A stretch of 56,674 nt of DNA from Parabacteroides sp. PF5-9 (GTDB lineage Bacteria > Bacteroidota > Bacteroidia > Bacteroidales > Tannerellaceae). The notes under the pieces are model-generated. The model was not told the DNA's origin. It ran no database searches and saw nothing but the letters and a program-made list of their open reading frames with translations. Shown piece after piece: positions 28,751 to 38,596 of the stretch. The DNA lies in the NCBI RefSeq assembly GCF_029893105.1, contig NZ_JARXWG010000025.1, positions 1-56,674 of the forward strand. The letters run 5' to 3'. Position numbers and translations under genes: made by a program. Positions within the stretch are counted from its first letter, which is position 1; each line of letters opens with the position of its first letter.

Positions 28751-30343
28751 ATGAAAAGAGATTTTTTGATGAAAAATTTGTTTGTATTCTTTTGTTTTTT
28801 CGTAGGATTAACGGGTTACGCTCAAACTCTTCCGGACTCTGTCATAATGAAAGTAGCCGGAGACAATATTCCGCTGGCTGAATTTATCTATATTGGCCAG
28901 AAAAACAACGAATTGGATCTATCAGATGCCAATTCGGTCAAAGAATATGTTGAATTATTCAAAAACTTCAAACTGAAAGTAGCAGAAGCTAAAGCTTTAG
29001 GCTTAAACCGATCCAAAGAGTTTGAAAGGGAATTAAGATCTTACGAGACTCAGCTTTATGCCAGTTTTATGAGCGACAAACCGGGTGAAGAGATTGCGGT
29101 AAAAAAGATTTACGACCGGGGAAATGAGATTTTGGAATTGAGTCATATTCTTTTCAGATTACCGGAACAGACTGTATCCAAAGACACCGTTGCTGTTTAC
29201 GAAAAAGCGATGGAAATATACAACCGTATTCAGCAAGGTGAAGATATTGATGCGGTTGGCTCGGAGTTATTCGAGAATGACTCGGAACAGATCGGCTATG
29301 AATATGTTCGTGCATTGTCTCCGATGCGTTCGTTAAAAGCTTTTGAAGAAGCAGTTTATGCATTACCGGTAGGAACCGTATCCAAACCGATTCGTACATC
29401 ATTAGGATTTCACATTGCTAAAGTACACAGCCGTCGTCCACATCCGGGCAGACTTATGCTGGCACAAATCGCATTTGCTTTTCCTCAGAAGGCTACCCCG
29501 GAACAAAAAGAGGCAATTGCCAAACAGGCAGAAAGCATCTATGAAAGAGCCAAAAACGGAGAAGATTTTGCCGAACTGGCCAAAGCTTATTCTACTGATA
29601 CTGTCTTTGGGGCAAAAGGAGGCGTTCAACCGGAACTACTCCCTGGGGATGTACCTTTGAATATTGAAAAGCAACTATTTGCTCTGAATGAACCCGGGGA
29701 GTTAAGTCCGTTGATTAGCGCTAATAATGGCTATTTCATCTATCAACTGATCGAAAAGAGAGGAAGAAAAACATTTGATGAAGAAAAAACAGTGCTTACC
29801 TCTCAGATGAGACAAGGAGAACGGAACTTCGAGTTATTAAAGTCGTATGATGACAGATTAAAAAAAGAGTATGGCTATACCTTCTATCCGGAAAACTATG
29901 CCGAACTGGAAGCCTTATGCTACGATATATTCCCTATCAGTCAAGAGTTTCATGACAAAACGGAAGGGATGAACAAAACGGTATTTACATTGGACACTCT
30001 TAGTTTCCCGCAAAATGAATTTGCAACGTTTATGGGAATCAGTCAGCTATCGACCAAAACATACGCTTGTGATTTTATGAAAGAGAATTATGATCTTTTT
30101 GTAAGGGAGATTCTGACAACTTTAGAAAAACGGAACTTTGCTGAAAAATATCCGGAATACAACCATCTTCTACAAGAATATCGGGACGGGATTCTGCTTT
30201 TTGAAATCAGTAATGATAAGATCTGGAGTAAACCAACTTCCGAACAACAGGCTTTGGAAGAACAATGGATTGCCGAATTAAACAAAAAGTATCCTGTAGA
30301 AATAAACTGGAAGATCCTGGAAAAATTACAAAAACAAAAATAG
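28751..30343 (+). CDS. Periplasmic parvulin-type peptidyl-prolyl isomerase, two PpiC domains
   Basis: A 530-residue exported protein started at the ATG of MKRDFLMKNLF; a further ATG at 28769 would also leave a good signal peptide ending YAQ. An N-terminal SurA-like helical part is followed by two parvulin domains. Markers are LELSHILFRLP with TSLGFHIAKVHSRRP for the first, and RLMLAQIAFAFP with NGYFIYQLIEKRG for the second. It probably helps fold outer-membrane proteins. It opens a run of three foldase genes with gaps of 10 to 45 bp. Confidence 0.88.
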   Translation: MKRDFLMKNLFVFFCFFVGLTGYAQTLPDSVIMKVAGDNIPLAEFIYIGQKNNELDLSDANSVKEYVELFKNFKLKVAEAKALGLNRSKEFERELRSYETQLYASFMSDKPGEEIAVKKIYDRGNEILELSHILFRLPEQTVSKDTVAVYEKAMEIYNRIQQGEDIDAVGSELFENDSEQIGYEYVRALSPMRSLKAFEEAVYALPVGTVSKPIRTSLGFHIAKVHSRRPHPGRLMLAQIAFAFPQKATPEQKEAIAKQAESIYERAKNGEDFAELAKAYSTDTVFGAKGGVQPELLPGDVPLNIEKQLFALNEPGELSPLISANNGYFIYQLIEKRGRKTFDEEKTVLTSQMRQGERNFELLKSYDDRLKKEYGYTFYPENYAELEALCYDIFPISQEFHDKTEGMNKTVFTLDTLSFPQNEFATFMGISQLSTKTYACDFMKENYDLFVREILTTLEKRNFAEKYPEYNHLLQEYRDGILLFEISNDKIWSKPTSEQQALEEQWIAELNKKYPVEINWKILEKLQKQK

Positions 30344-30353
30344 AAACCATTCA

Positions 30354-31205
30354 ATGAGACACAGTTACTTCATTATAACACTATTGATCGTATGTCTGAG
30401 TGCCTGCAAGCAAACCCCAACGATAAGCGACGCTGAAGTGATCGCAACCGTAGGAGATCGAGCTTTAAGGATTTCCGAAGTAACTCAAATGATTCCAAGG
30501 GGAGCAACACCGGCCGACAGTCTCCTGCATGCAGAAAGCTATGTAAAGAAATGGGTGAAAGATGCATTGGTCGATGATATCGCCTCACGCAATTTAGGAG
30601 ATGAAAAAGCGGAGATAGATCGGTTAGTGGATGACTACCGGCGTTCATTAACCCGCTATCGCTACCTCGAACGGTTGATTAGGGAACGTCTGAGTGCAGA
30701 CATTCGTGAAAGTGATAAACTCAACTATTACGAAGAAAATCAGCAAAAGTTTGTATTGGAAAAAGGGTTAGTCAAAGGACTTTTCTTAAAACTACCCATT
30801 GATGCTCCGGGACTTTCCGATGTAAAAGGATGGTATAAATCAACCTCTAACGAGTCTTTAGAAAAAATTGAGAAATATAGTGTACAGAATGCCATAATTT
30901 ATGACTACTTTTACGACAGATGGGTGGATTTCGATGAGGTCATGGATAATATCCCTATGCGGATTACCAACTCAAACGAGTTTCTCCGAACAAACAAACA
31001 CATTGAAGTGTCCGACAGTAGCTATTGTTACTTATTGAATATCAATGAATATATACCATCCGGAAAGATCGCACCCTATGACTACGTAGGTACACAGATC
31101 GTCGATTTATTAATCAATCAGCGAAGGATGGAATATCTGAAGCAATTCGAAGATGAGTTATATAATGATGGAATTAAAAATGGTCGCGTAAAACTCAGTA
31201 AATAG
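30354..31205 (+). CDS. SurA-like lipoprotein lacking a clear parvulin domain
   Basis: A 283-residue lipoprotein: the signal ends in CLSACK, giving a lipidated cysteine at about residue 18. The N-terminal region (IATVGDRALRISEVTQMIP) resembles the opening of SurA/PpiC chaperones. Helices rich in Arg/Glu follow. No conserved parvulin active-site pattern is visible, so it is more likely a chaperone-like subunit than an isomerase. It lies between two parvulin-type genes and 10 bp after the first, so it most likely acts with them in outer-membrane protein assembly. Confidence 0.78.
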   Translation: MRHSYFIITLLIVCLSACKQTPTISDAEVIATVGDRALRISEVTQMIPRGATPADSLLHAESYVKKWVKDALVDDIASRNLGDEKAEIDRLVDDYRRSLTRYRYLERLIRERLSADIRESDKLNYYEENQQKFVLEKGLVKGLFLKLPIDAPGLSDVKGWYKSTSNESLEKIEKYSVQNAIIYDYFYDRWVDFDEVMDNIPMRITNSNEFLRTNKHIEVSDSSYCYLLNINEYIPSGKIAPYDYVGTQIVDLLINQRRMEYLKQFEDELYNDGIKNGRVKLSK

Positions 31206-31250
31206 AGTAACTATAGGCGACTTCTAGTGATATTAGAAATGAAGATTGAC

Positions 31251-32615
31251 ATGATGAAAAAAATTTTTATTGTATTTTTTCTTACCTGTTGTGTCTCTGT
31301 GGGAATAGCACAGGACAATGTGATCGATGAAATTGTGTGGGTGGTTGGAGACGATGCTATATTACGTTCAGATGTCGAAAGTATGCGTTTGCACATGCAA
31401 AATGACGGAATGCGCTTAGAAGGCGATCCGTATTGTTTCATCCCGGAACAGATGGCCATTCAGAAACTCTATCTGAATCAGGCAAAAATAGACAGTATTG
31501 AAATTGCAGAGACTCAAATTATTCAGCGCGTCGACGCATGGATGAGTTTTGCAGAGAGCCAAACCGGCTCAAGGGAAAAACTGGAAGAGTATTTTAATAA
31601 AAAATACTCGGAGATTAAAGACGAACGCAGAGAGATGGTGCGAGAAGAGTTGGTTATTCAACAGATGCAACAAAAACTGATCGGAGAAATCAAACTGACT
31701 CCTTCTGAAATACGTCGTTTTTACAATCAAATCCCTGAAGATAGTTTACCTATTATCGCAACAACTGTAGAGGTGCAAATCATCACCATGGAACCTCAAA
31801 TCTCATTTGAGGAAACCGATGCCATTAAAGCACGCTTACGTGAATTTACCGATGACATAAACAACGGGCGAATGGAGTTTTCTACACTGGCACGCCTTTA
31901 TTCAGAGGATCTTGAATCGGCCAGACGCGGAGGAGAATTGGGTTTTACCGGCAAAGCAAATCTACTCCCCGAATTTGCCAATGTGGCTTTTAACCTGAAT
32001 GATCCCAAACGGGTCTCTCAGATAGTCCAGACAGAATACGGTTTTCATATCATCCAACTGATTGAAAAAAGAGGTGACCGCATCAATTGTCGCCACATTC
32101 TGCTGAAACCGAAAGTATCAGAGACCGAACTAATGGAGGCGACCGCTCGGCTGGATAGTGTCTACAATGATTTAAAAATCGAAAAATTCTCTTTCGAAGA
32201 TGCCGCGACTTTTATCTCCTACGATAAAGATACACGTAATAATAAAGGGTTGATGGTCAACTCCGATTATGAAAGCAGTTATTATGGTACCCCTAAATTC
32301 GAGATGCAAGAGTTGCCGCAGGAGATTGGGAAAATTGTGAATAATATGGAGGTTGGAGATATCTCCAAACCGTTTACAATGATCACCAAAGCCCAGAAAG
32401 AAGTAGTTGCCATCGTTAAACTTAAAAACCGGATCAATCAGCATAAAGCAAATATGTCGGACGACTTCCAAGCCTTAAAAGCAATGGTTGAAGCTAAAAA
32501 AAGAGAAGAACTTCTGGATAATTGGATCAAAAAGAAACAACAAAGTACTTATGTACGTATTGCAAACGGATGGAGCGGTTGCGACTTCCGTTATCCTGGT
32601 TGGGTAAAAGAATGA
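31251..32615 (+). CDS. surA: SurA-type peptidyl-prolyl isomerase
   Basis: About 454 residues. The start is uncertain: ATGs at 31239, 31251 and 31254 and a GTG at 31227 all leave a signal peptide ending GIAQ. The SurA N-domain (DEIVWVVGDDAILRSDVE) is followed by two parvulin modules, the first closing with TEYGFHIIQLIEKRG and the second opening with INCRHILLKP. It is the periplasmic chaperone and isomerase for beta-barrel proteins. Its stop overlaps the next start (ATGA at 32612), so it is translationally coupled to the OstA-like gene. Confidence 0.9.
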   Translation: MMKKIFIVFFLTCCVSVGIAQDNVIDEIVWVVGDDAILRSDVESMRLHMQNDGMRLEGDPYCFIPEQMAIQKLYLNQAKIDSIEIAETQIIQRVDAWMSFAESQTGSREKLEEYFNKKYSEIKDERREMVREELVIQQMQQKLIGEIKLTPSEIRRFYNQIPEDSLPIIATTVEVQIITMEPQISFEETDAIKARLREFTDDINNGRMEFSTLARLYSEDLESARRGGELGFTGKANLLPEFANVAFNLNDPKRVSQIVQTEYGFHIIQLIEKRGDRINCRHILLKPKVSETELMEATARLDSVYNDLKIEKFSFEDAATFISYDKDTRNNKGLMVNSDYESSYYGTPKFEMQELPQEIGKIVNNMEVGDISKPFTMITKAQKEVVAIVKLKNRINQHKANMSDDFQALKAMVEAKKREELLDNWIKKKQQSTYVRIANGWSGCDFRYPGWVKE

Positions 32616-34201
32616 GGAGATTAAGCTATTTGTATGCAACGTTGTTCTGTTTTATCTCTGTTTGTCTTTCCGCTCAAACAGACGAATACGTCACAACCCC
32701 TACCGACACAGTAAAAAAGACAAAGGTATACCTCGAGCACTCTGATATTCTGTCATTTGACCAAAACATCAATCCGGACGCACAAGTATTGACCGGAAAT
32801 GTAATCTTTCGTCACGACAGTGCATATATGTATTGCGACAGCGCCTATTTCTTTGAGTTGACCAACTCGTTGGAAGCATTCAGTAATGTACGGATGGAGC
32901 AGGGAGATACATTATTTGTCTACGGCAATTATCTGTTTTATGACGGCAATACGCAGATAGCCAACCTACGTGAAAATGTACGTATGGAAAACAGACAGAT
33001 GACACTATTTACCGATAGTTTAAACTACGACCGCACAGCCGACATCGCTTACTATTTCGAAGGAGGGTTAATTGTGGACGAAGAAAACGAACTGTCCTCC
33101 TATTACGGACAATACTCGCCAGCAACCAAAATGGCCATTTTCAATGACAGTGTCCGGTTAGAGAATCTTCAGTTCACTCTGTATTCTGATACATTACATT
33201 ATAATACAGACTCAAAAATAGCCGATATCCTCGGACCTTCAGTGATAGAATCCGACAGCGGAACAGTCTATACCTCACGAGGCTGGTACAACACGACAAA
33301 CGACTATTCGTTACTCCTAGACCGTTCTGAAATAGTCTCCGGCAACCGCATTTTAATTGGAGATTCGATTATCTACGACCGCGAGAACGGCTATAGCGAA
33401 GTATTCGGTAATATGCTCTTACGCGACACCGTTCAGAAGGTGATCATGGAGGGACAATACGGATTCTTTAACGAACGAACCGAATATGCTTTTGCGACCG
33501 ACAGTGCCCGTTTCATCGAATACAGCCAGGGAGACACCCTATATCTGCATGCCGATACATTGGAGATGGCAACAGTAGACTCTACCTTCAGAGAGATTAA
33601 AGCCTATTATGGCGTGCGTTTCTTCAGAACCGACCTGCAAGGGGTATGCGACTCCATGCAATTCAACACCAAAGACTCAGTCATGTTTATGTACAACGAC
33701 CCTATTGTCTGGAATGAAGCGTATCAGTTATATGGAGACACAATCGTTCTTTTTATGAATGACAGCACAATCGATTATGCACATGTAAGGCAATTCGCCT
33801 TTGCCGTGCAGCTGGTCGACACCACCTACTACAATCAACTAAAAGGCAATGACTTAAAAGCATTTTTCGAAGGGAAAACAGTCCGGCAAATCGATGTTGA
33901 AGGAAATGCCGAGTCCATTTTCTATCCATTGGAAGAAAGTGGAGCAATGATCGGCCTAAATGAGACTAAAAGTGGTTTTCTGTCGATCTGGGTACACGAG
34001 AATAAACTGGAAAAGCTGAAAATCTGGCCCAGTCCCACCGGAAGTCTGACTCCAATACCCGATTTAGATCCCACCCAGAAAACATTAAAGGACTTTTATT
34101 GGTTCGACTATATCCGGCCTCAACACAAAGATGATATCTATCAGGTTGTTAGGCGAAAAGAGGGTGAAGCCCCGAAAAGAAGTAATAAATTTATACGTTA
34201 A
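32612..34201 (+). CDS. OstA/LptA-like periplasmic protein
   Basis: A 529-residue exported protein; the ATG at 32612 precedes the signal MRRLSYLYATLFCFISVCLS and overlaps the surA stop. The body consists of repeated beta-strand units of the OstA/LptA jelly-roll type (for example LTGNVIFRHDSAYMYCDSA, NVRMENRQMTLFTDSLNYD). Such proteins form a groove that carries lipopolysaccharide across the periplasm. It is much longer than E. coli LptA, as usual for Bacteroidota OstA-like proteins. Its place after three outer-membrane foldase genes fits envelope assembly. Confidence 0.87.
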   Translation: MRRLSYLYATLFCFISVCLSAQTDEYVTTPTDTVKKTKVYLEHSDILSFDQNINPDAQVLTGNVIFRHDSAYMYCDSAYFFELTNSLEAFSNVRMEQGDTLFVYGNYLFYDGNTQIANLRENVRMENRQMTLFTDSLNYDRTADIAYYFEGGLIVDEENELSSYYGQYSPATKMAIFNDSVRLENLQFTLYSDTLHYNTDSKIADILGPSVIESDSGTVYTSRGWYNTTNDYSLLLDRSEIVSGNRILIGDSIIYDRENGYSEVFGNMLLRDTVQKVIMEGQYGFFNERTEYAFATDSARFIEYSQGDTLYLHADTLEMATVDSTFREIKAYYGVRFFRTDLQGVCDSMQFNTKDSVMFMYNDPIVWNEAYQLYGDTIVLFMNDSTIDYAHVRQFAFAVQLVDTTYYNQLKGNDLKAFFEGKTVRQIDVEGNAESIFYPLEESGAMIGLNETKSGFLSIWVHENKLEKLKIWPSPTGSLTPIPDLDPTQKTLKDFYWFDYIRPQHKDDIYQVVRRKEGEAPKRSNKFIR

Positions 34202-34214
34202 AAGGAGGTAAAAG

Positions 34215-34520
34215 ATGGCACTATTTTCATTTTACAATACGCGCAGACCGCGTCAATTCGAGCATAAACCCATCTATTGGGATCCGCGTAAAGAAGACTT
34301 GGAGGAACGTACCCGTCGGATAAAAAAAGAGTTAGGAATGGAGGAACCTTTAGAGGAGTACAAGCCACAGATCAAAGGCTCTTTTATACATGGTACATCG
34401 CATCTTAAAAAAAGCCTCTCCCGTGGAGAGACTGTTCGTTCCAGAAAATACAAAAGCGTTAAACTGGGAGTAATCCTGTCGGTATTAATCTTCATCTTTT
34501 GGGCACTCTTTTTTAGATGA
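34215..34520 (+). CDS. Small tail-anchored membrane protein
   Basis: A 101-residue basic protein. Residues 1-80 are charged ([19 protein letters not shown], then [13 protein letters not shown]) and residues about 82-99 form a single C-terminal transmembrane helix. It is conserved in Bacteroidales next to mutL. An older annotation as a riboflavin synthase subunit has no support in this sequence. It starts 13 bp after the OstA-like gene behind a good AGGAGG-like stretch (34203-34208), and its stop overlaps the mutL start as ATGA. Confidence 0.78.
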   Translation: MALFSFYNTRRPRQFEHKPIYWDPRKEDLEERTRRIKKELGMEEPLEEYKPQIKGSFIHGTSHLKKSLSRGETVRSRKYKSVKLGVILSVLIFIFWALFFR

Positions 34521-36364
34521 GCGATATTATCCATTTATTGCCCGACAGCATTGCCAATCAGATTGCTGCAGGTGAAGTGATTCAACGTCCTGCCTCTGTT
34601 GTCAAAGAATTGGTAGAAAATGCTGTTGACGCCGGCGCATCGCATATCCGCGTAAATATCAAAGATGCCGGTCGTACATTGATCCAGGTGATCGACAACG
34701 GCAAAGGGATGTCGGAAAGCGATGCACGGATGGCATTCGAACGACACGCCACCTCAAAAATAGCTGTTGCGGCAGATCTATTCGCATTACAGACCATGGG
34801 ATTCCGCGGAGAAGCATTGGCTTCCATAGCTGCTGTTGCCCATGTCGAACTACGCACACGCCAGGTCGGATCAGAACTCGGCACACGCCTGACAATAGCC
34901 GGATCAACCTTAGAAAACATCGATGCCGATGCCTGTGTTGAAGGCAGCATCTTTTCTGTCAAGAACCTTTTTTTCAATGTGCCGGCTCGTAGAAAGTTTC
35001 TGAAGTCGAACGAGACCGAATTCCGTAACATCATTCAGGAATTCGAACGTATCGCCCTCGTCAACCCACAGATAGCCTTCGCCCTGTATCACAACGATGC
35101 TGAAATACTCAACCTGCCTGTCTCTGGCCTCCGCCAACGTATCATCAATATATTCGGAAAAAATTTAAACCAGAAACTATTGACAATAGAAGCCCAAAGC
35201 TCCTTACTGACTATCTCCGGTTTTATCGGACGACCTGATTTTACACGTAAGCGGGGTGCTTTGCAATATTTCTTTGTCAACGGACGGTTTATGAAACACC
35301 CCTATTTCCACCGTGCAGTGATGCAAGCCTATGAACAGCTGATCCCTACCGGGGAACATCCTAATTATTTCATCTACTTCACCCTTGATCCACAGTGCAT
35401 TGACGTCAACATCCATCCGACAAAGACAGAGATCAAGTTTGAAAACGAGCAGGCAATCTGGCAGATCATTCTTTCTGCCACCCGGGAGTCTCTGGCCAAA
35501 TCAAGCGCCATCCCAACCATCGACTTCGACAAAGAAGATGCCATAAACATACCAGTCTACAACTCTTCTTCAGAAGATAGTATACATAAGAGCCCACAGG
35601 TTCAGCTTGACCCTTCTTACAACCCTTTCAAATCCGGATCCTCTTATAAAAAACCTGAATTCAACTGGGACAAACTCTACCAAGGTTTTGAGGCCGACCA
35701 CTCTTCACAGGAGAGTAGTCCGCAACAAGACATTCATATCGAATCAGCCACTGAAACGGATCAGCCAACAGAACTGGAAAAGATGCTTTTCGAAGAAAAT
35801 ATGCAGCAGCCAGCGTATCAATACAAAATCCGGTATATTGTGACATCGCTCAAATCAGGTCTGGCTTTTATCGATCAACACAGAGCACATATCCGTATCC
35901 TGTTCGACCAATATATTCGATCCGTACAACAGCAGAAAGGATGCTCTCAGCAGGTTCTATTCCCGGAGATTGTTGAATTCACGCCCGCCGAAGCTGCTAT
36001 GATCCCCTGCTTTATTGACGACCTCCATTTTATGGGTTTCGATCTAAGTAACTTAGGAAACGGCAGTTATGCGATCAACGGATTACCGTCCGGTACAGAG
36101 CACCTCAATCCGATCACACTCTTAAAAGACGTTGTCGCCCGAGCCATTGAAACGGGCTGCGAAGCAAAAGAAGAGATCTGTGAAACGCTGGCATTATCAT
36201 TGGCTAAAGCAGCAGCCATCCGTTCCGGAAAGATCCTTTCGACAGAAGAGATGGAATATCTTATTGCCTCGCTCTTCTCATCTACAGATCCAAACCTCAC
36301 ACCCGATGGAAAAACAATCCTGACTATTTTAACAGACGAAGAATTAGAAAAACGTTTAAAATAA
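34517..36364 (+). CDS. mutL: DNA mismatch repair protein MutL
   Basis: A 615-residue GHKL ATPase. E34 in [10 protein letters not shown] is the catalytic glutamate, D60-M65 DNGKGM and GFRGEAL (95-101) are the ATP-lid motifs, so the N-terminal ATPase is intact. The C-terminal dimerisation domain contains [14 protein letters not shown], where endonuclease-type MutL has DQHAxxE; the metal-binding glutamate is replaced. The mid-region (about 340-430) is a variable Ser/Gln-rich linker. It couples mismatch recognition to strand excision. It is the last gene of the envelope run and ends 9 bp before convergent argB. Confidence 0.95.
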   Translation: MSDIIHLLPDSIANQIAAGEVIQRPASVVKELVENAVDAGASHIRVNIKDAGRTLIQVIDNGKGMSESDARMAFERHATSKIAVAADLFALQTMGFRGEALASIAAVAHVELRTRQVGSELGTRLTIAGSTLENIDADACVEGSIFSVKNLFFNVPARRKFLKSNETEFRNIIQEFERIALVNPQIAFALYHNDAEILNLPVSGLRQRIINIFGKNLNQKLLTIEAQSSLLTISGFIGRPDFTRKRGALQYFFVNGRFMKHPYFHRAVMQAYEQLIPTGEHPNYFIYFTLDPQCIDVNIHPTKTEIKFENEQAIWQIILSATRESLAKSSAIPTIDFDKEDAINIPVYNSSSEDSIHKSPQVQLDPSYNPFKSGSSYKKPEFNWDKLYQGFEADHSSQESSPQQDIHIESATETDQPTELEKMLFEENMQQPAYQYKIRYIVTSLKSGLAFIDQHRAHIRILFDQYIRSVQQQKGCSQQVLFPEIVEFTPAEAAMIPCFIDDLHFMGFDLSNLGNGSYAINGLPSGTEHLNPITLLKDVVARAIETGCEAKEEICETLALSLAKAAAIRSGKILSTEEMEYLIASLFSSTDPNLTPDGKTILTILTDEELEKRLK

Positions 36365-36373
36365 AGCAAGTCG

Positions 36374-37141
36374 CTAAAGGACGACCGTACCTCTCCCTTG
36401 ATGAATCTCCGAAGCCTGAGTGATCACCACACGTTTCACTCCCGCATCGATCGCCTCATAAGCATTCTCCAGTTTGGGTATCATTCCTCCTTGAATAATA
36501 CCGTCGGCGACATATTGGTGAAAACCCTCGCGATTAATCTCAGGAATCACACTCTCGTCGTCCTGCGCATCACGTAAAACACCTTTCTTTTCGAAACAAA
36601 AAACTAATGTCACCTCAAAATGATGCGCTAAAGCCTTCGCCGCCTCACCCGCAATCGTATCAGCATTGGTATTCAACAAATGGCCCTGCTTGTCGTGTGT
36701 CAATGGCGCTAAAACAGGTACAATCCCCTGCCCGATCAACGCTGCCAGCAGTTCACCATTCACCGCTTTTACATCGCCTACAAATCCATAATCGACCTCC
36801 GCCACCGGACGTTTATCCGAACGCATCAGATTCATATCTGCCCCAGTCAATCCCAGAGCATTTACATCGAGCGCCTGTAGACGAGCCACAATACTCTTGT
36901 TCACCAAACCGCCATAGACCATTGTCACCACCTTAAGCATCTCCTCATCAGTAATTCGGCGACCGTTCACCATCTGACTCTCAATGCCCAGCCGGGAAGC
37001 CAATTGAGTGGCCGATCTTCCTCCGCCATGCACCAGAACTTTATGTCCTTCAATCGCAGCAAAATCATTCAACAGTTGGCATAATGTGTCCTCTTCTTCC
37101 ACAATTTTACCGCCTACTTTTATCAGGGTAAGTTTTTCCAT
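36374..37141 (-). CDS. argB: Acetylglutamate kinase family (arginine biosynthesis)
   Basis: A 255-residue amino-acid kinase. The Gly-rich KVGGKI near residue 8, VHGGGRSATQLASRLG near 38-53 and the C-terminal GGMIPKLENAYEAIDAGVKRV are signature motifs. It phosphorylates N-acylglutamate in arginine synthesis. In Bacteroides the pathway is reported to use N-succinyl intermediates, so the substrate here may be succinylglutamate; the sequence alone does not tell. It is convergent with mutL. Upstream on its strand lies the long AT-rich gap, with no other arginine or polyamine gene beside it. Confidence 0.93.
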   Translation of the reverse strand: MEKLTLIKVGGKIVEEEDTLCQLLNDFAAIEGHKVLVHGGGRSATQLASRLGIESQMVNGRRITDEEMLKVVTMVYGGLVNKSIVARLQALDVNALGLTGADMNLMRSDKRPVAEVDYGFVGDVKAVNGELLAALIGQGIVPVLAPLTHDKQGHLLNTNADTIAGEAAKALAHHFEVTLVFCFEKKGVLRDAQDDESVIPEINREGFHQYVADGIIQGGMIPKLENAYEAIDAGVKRVVITQASEIHQGRGTVVL

Positions 37142-38427
37142 CTCATTTTATTTATTCTGCCGACAAAGGTACAAAACTTATTCGTTAGCCAGTAATATGG
37201 GCGGCTGGTAGAACTATTGGGCGGCTGCATTGACCATTTTGGTCTGATGTAAGGGGTGTTTTTACCACATCGCGATTGAGTAGCGCCACGGACTACGCTT
37301 AGGCGCCCCTCCCTCAACCAACACAATATTACAGCAGGTTATATTACATTTTATTAAATACTCAATTCAAACACTACAGGTATATCATATTTCACATAAG
37401 ATATAGTAATATCTCTATGTTTCTTTTACTATATTGCTTTATATATTTATATATCCTTCTTAGTATTTGATTTCAATACAAATTTCATTACATATCCCAT
37501 ACATACAATATATAAATTCATTAACTCACATAACATTGCATCGACATTTTATCATACAAGACAATATATATTCTTATTCTCATACGATATTGTACAAACA
37601 TGTAAAATATACTATACATAACTATGCATTCTTATGCTACAATATCAATATATTCCATATATACATACGCTATCACATAAAATACATATTTATATCAAAT
37701 AATCAATAATATTTTATTATACAAATTTCTATCAAACTCACAACAACGAACTAATATATAAATCAAACGTACACCGTCCCAGCCTCTACTAGATCTATTC
37801 CTTCGGATGATTTTCGAAAAATCTATATATTTTTCTACATCATGCAACAGAAATAAACACAGTATTCTGACTGTTTTTTCGTTATACCTACCTCTATTTT
37901 CTGTTAGAGGTACGTCTAAAACAATTTAGAGGTACGTCTAAATCCGTTTAGAGGTACGTCTAAAATCATTTAGAGGTACCTCTAACAAAAAAGTCTTATA
38001 AATGCTTCAAATAAACCGACAGCAACATAACAGGTTTTGTTGGGATTCGTTCACGGTATCATATAACAAAAGAGGAAGATTCTGTAGCCTTCTCCAGGGT
38101 CTATAAATAATATAGGTTAGAAAAAATCGTTTTTTCTCTAAAGCCTCCATTTAATACAATCGCCAAAACAGAACAAACAGGTTGTCAATCAGGCAATTAA
38201 ACCAAAACGAGCCCTTAAATCCTTGCGTTTTGCATGAACTCCTTTACTTCCGCTTGCAAATAGACGAATGTCGGATGGGATAAAATGACAAAAAATTAAA
38301 CGAACAATTTGTAACACCGCAAGACCAACAAACCATACATACCGTTTTTATACTCTTTAAGCAACTGATCCGCATTAAAAAGAACATATTTTTTTGCATA
38401 TTTAGAAAACACCCGTATTGCTGGTTC
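37142..38427. other. AT-rich non-coding region
   Basis: About 1.3 kb with no supported gene. 37142-37330 is of normal composition and contains two GGGCGGCTG words 24 bp apart (near 37200 and 37224). 37340-37780 is extremely AT-rich and low in complexity. 37882-37992 is the second 22-bp repeat array. 38000-38427 shows nothing clear. The 80-residue open frame at 37467-37709 is built of Ile/Tyr/His codons expected from random AT-rich DNA. Confidence 0.65.
37882..37992. repeat. Array of 22-bp near-palindromic units, copy 2
   Basis: The core 37897-37992 matches 20924-21019 over 96 bp with one difference (C for T in the spacer before unit 3). Four units start at 37904, 37926, 37948 and 37970, plus a degenerate unit at 37882. 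The first, degenerate unit differs from that of copy 1 at several positions. Confidence 0.9.
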
Positions 38428-38458
38428 TTTGAAAAGAGATTTTTTTTCTATATATTTG
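38428..38458 (+). promoter_or_regulatory. Perfect consensus promoter upstream of the HTH regulator
   Basis: TTTG (38428-38431), 19 bp, TATATTTG (38451-38458). Transcription should start near 38465, leaving a leader of about 130 nt before the regulator gene at 38597. A short ORF lies in that leader. Confidence 0.75.
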
Positions 38459-38481
38459 TAAAACCAAACAAAAAACATAAC

Positions 38482-38532
38482 ATGGAAAAGATATACAGGA
38501 ACAACCCTAACTTCAGCTGTATCAATATGTGA
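38482..38532 (+). CDS. Possible 16-residue leader peptide
   Basis: ATG at 38482 to TGA at 38530 encodes MEKIYRNNPNFSCINM. It begins about 17 nt after the predicted transcription start of a perfect promoter and ends 64 bp before the regulator gene. It could be a leader ORF, a small peptide gene, or chance. No family is recognised. Confidence 0.3.
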   Translation: MEKIYRNNPNFSCINM

Positions 38533-38596
38533 TAATCAGAAACCTTTAACCCTTATATTTACTCAAACCAAATGAAACACTTTAATCAAAAATCTT

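Noticed and set aside
37467-37709. 80-residue open frame in the AT-rich block
   Set aside because: Its composition (Ile, Tyr, His, Ser runs) is what AT-rich DNA gives by chance; it has no ribosome site or family resemblance.
38296-38478. 60-residue minus-strand open frame before the regulator
   Set aside because: It overlaps a perfect plus-strand promoter and has no start signals or family resemblance.
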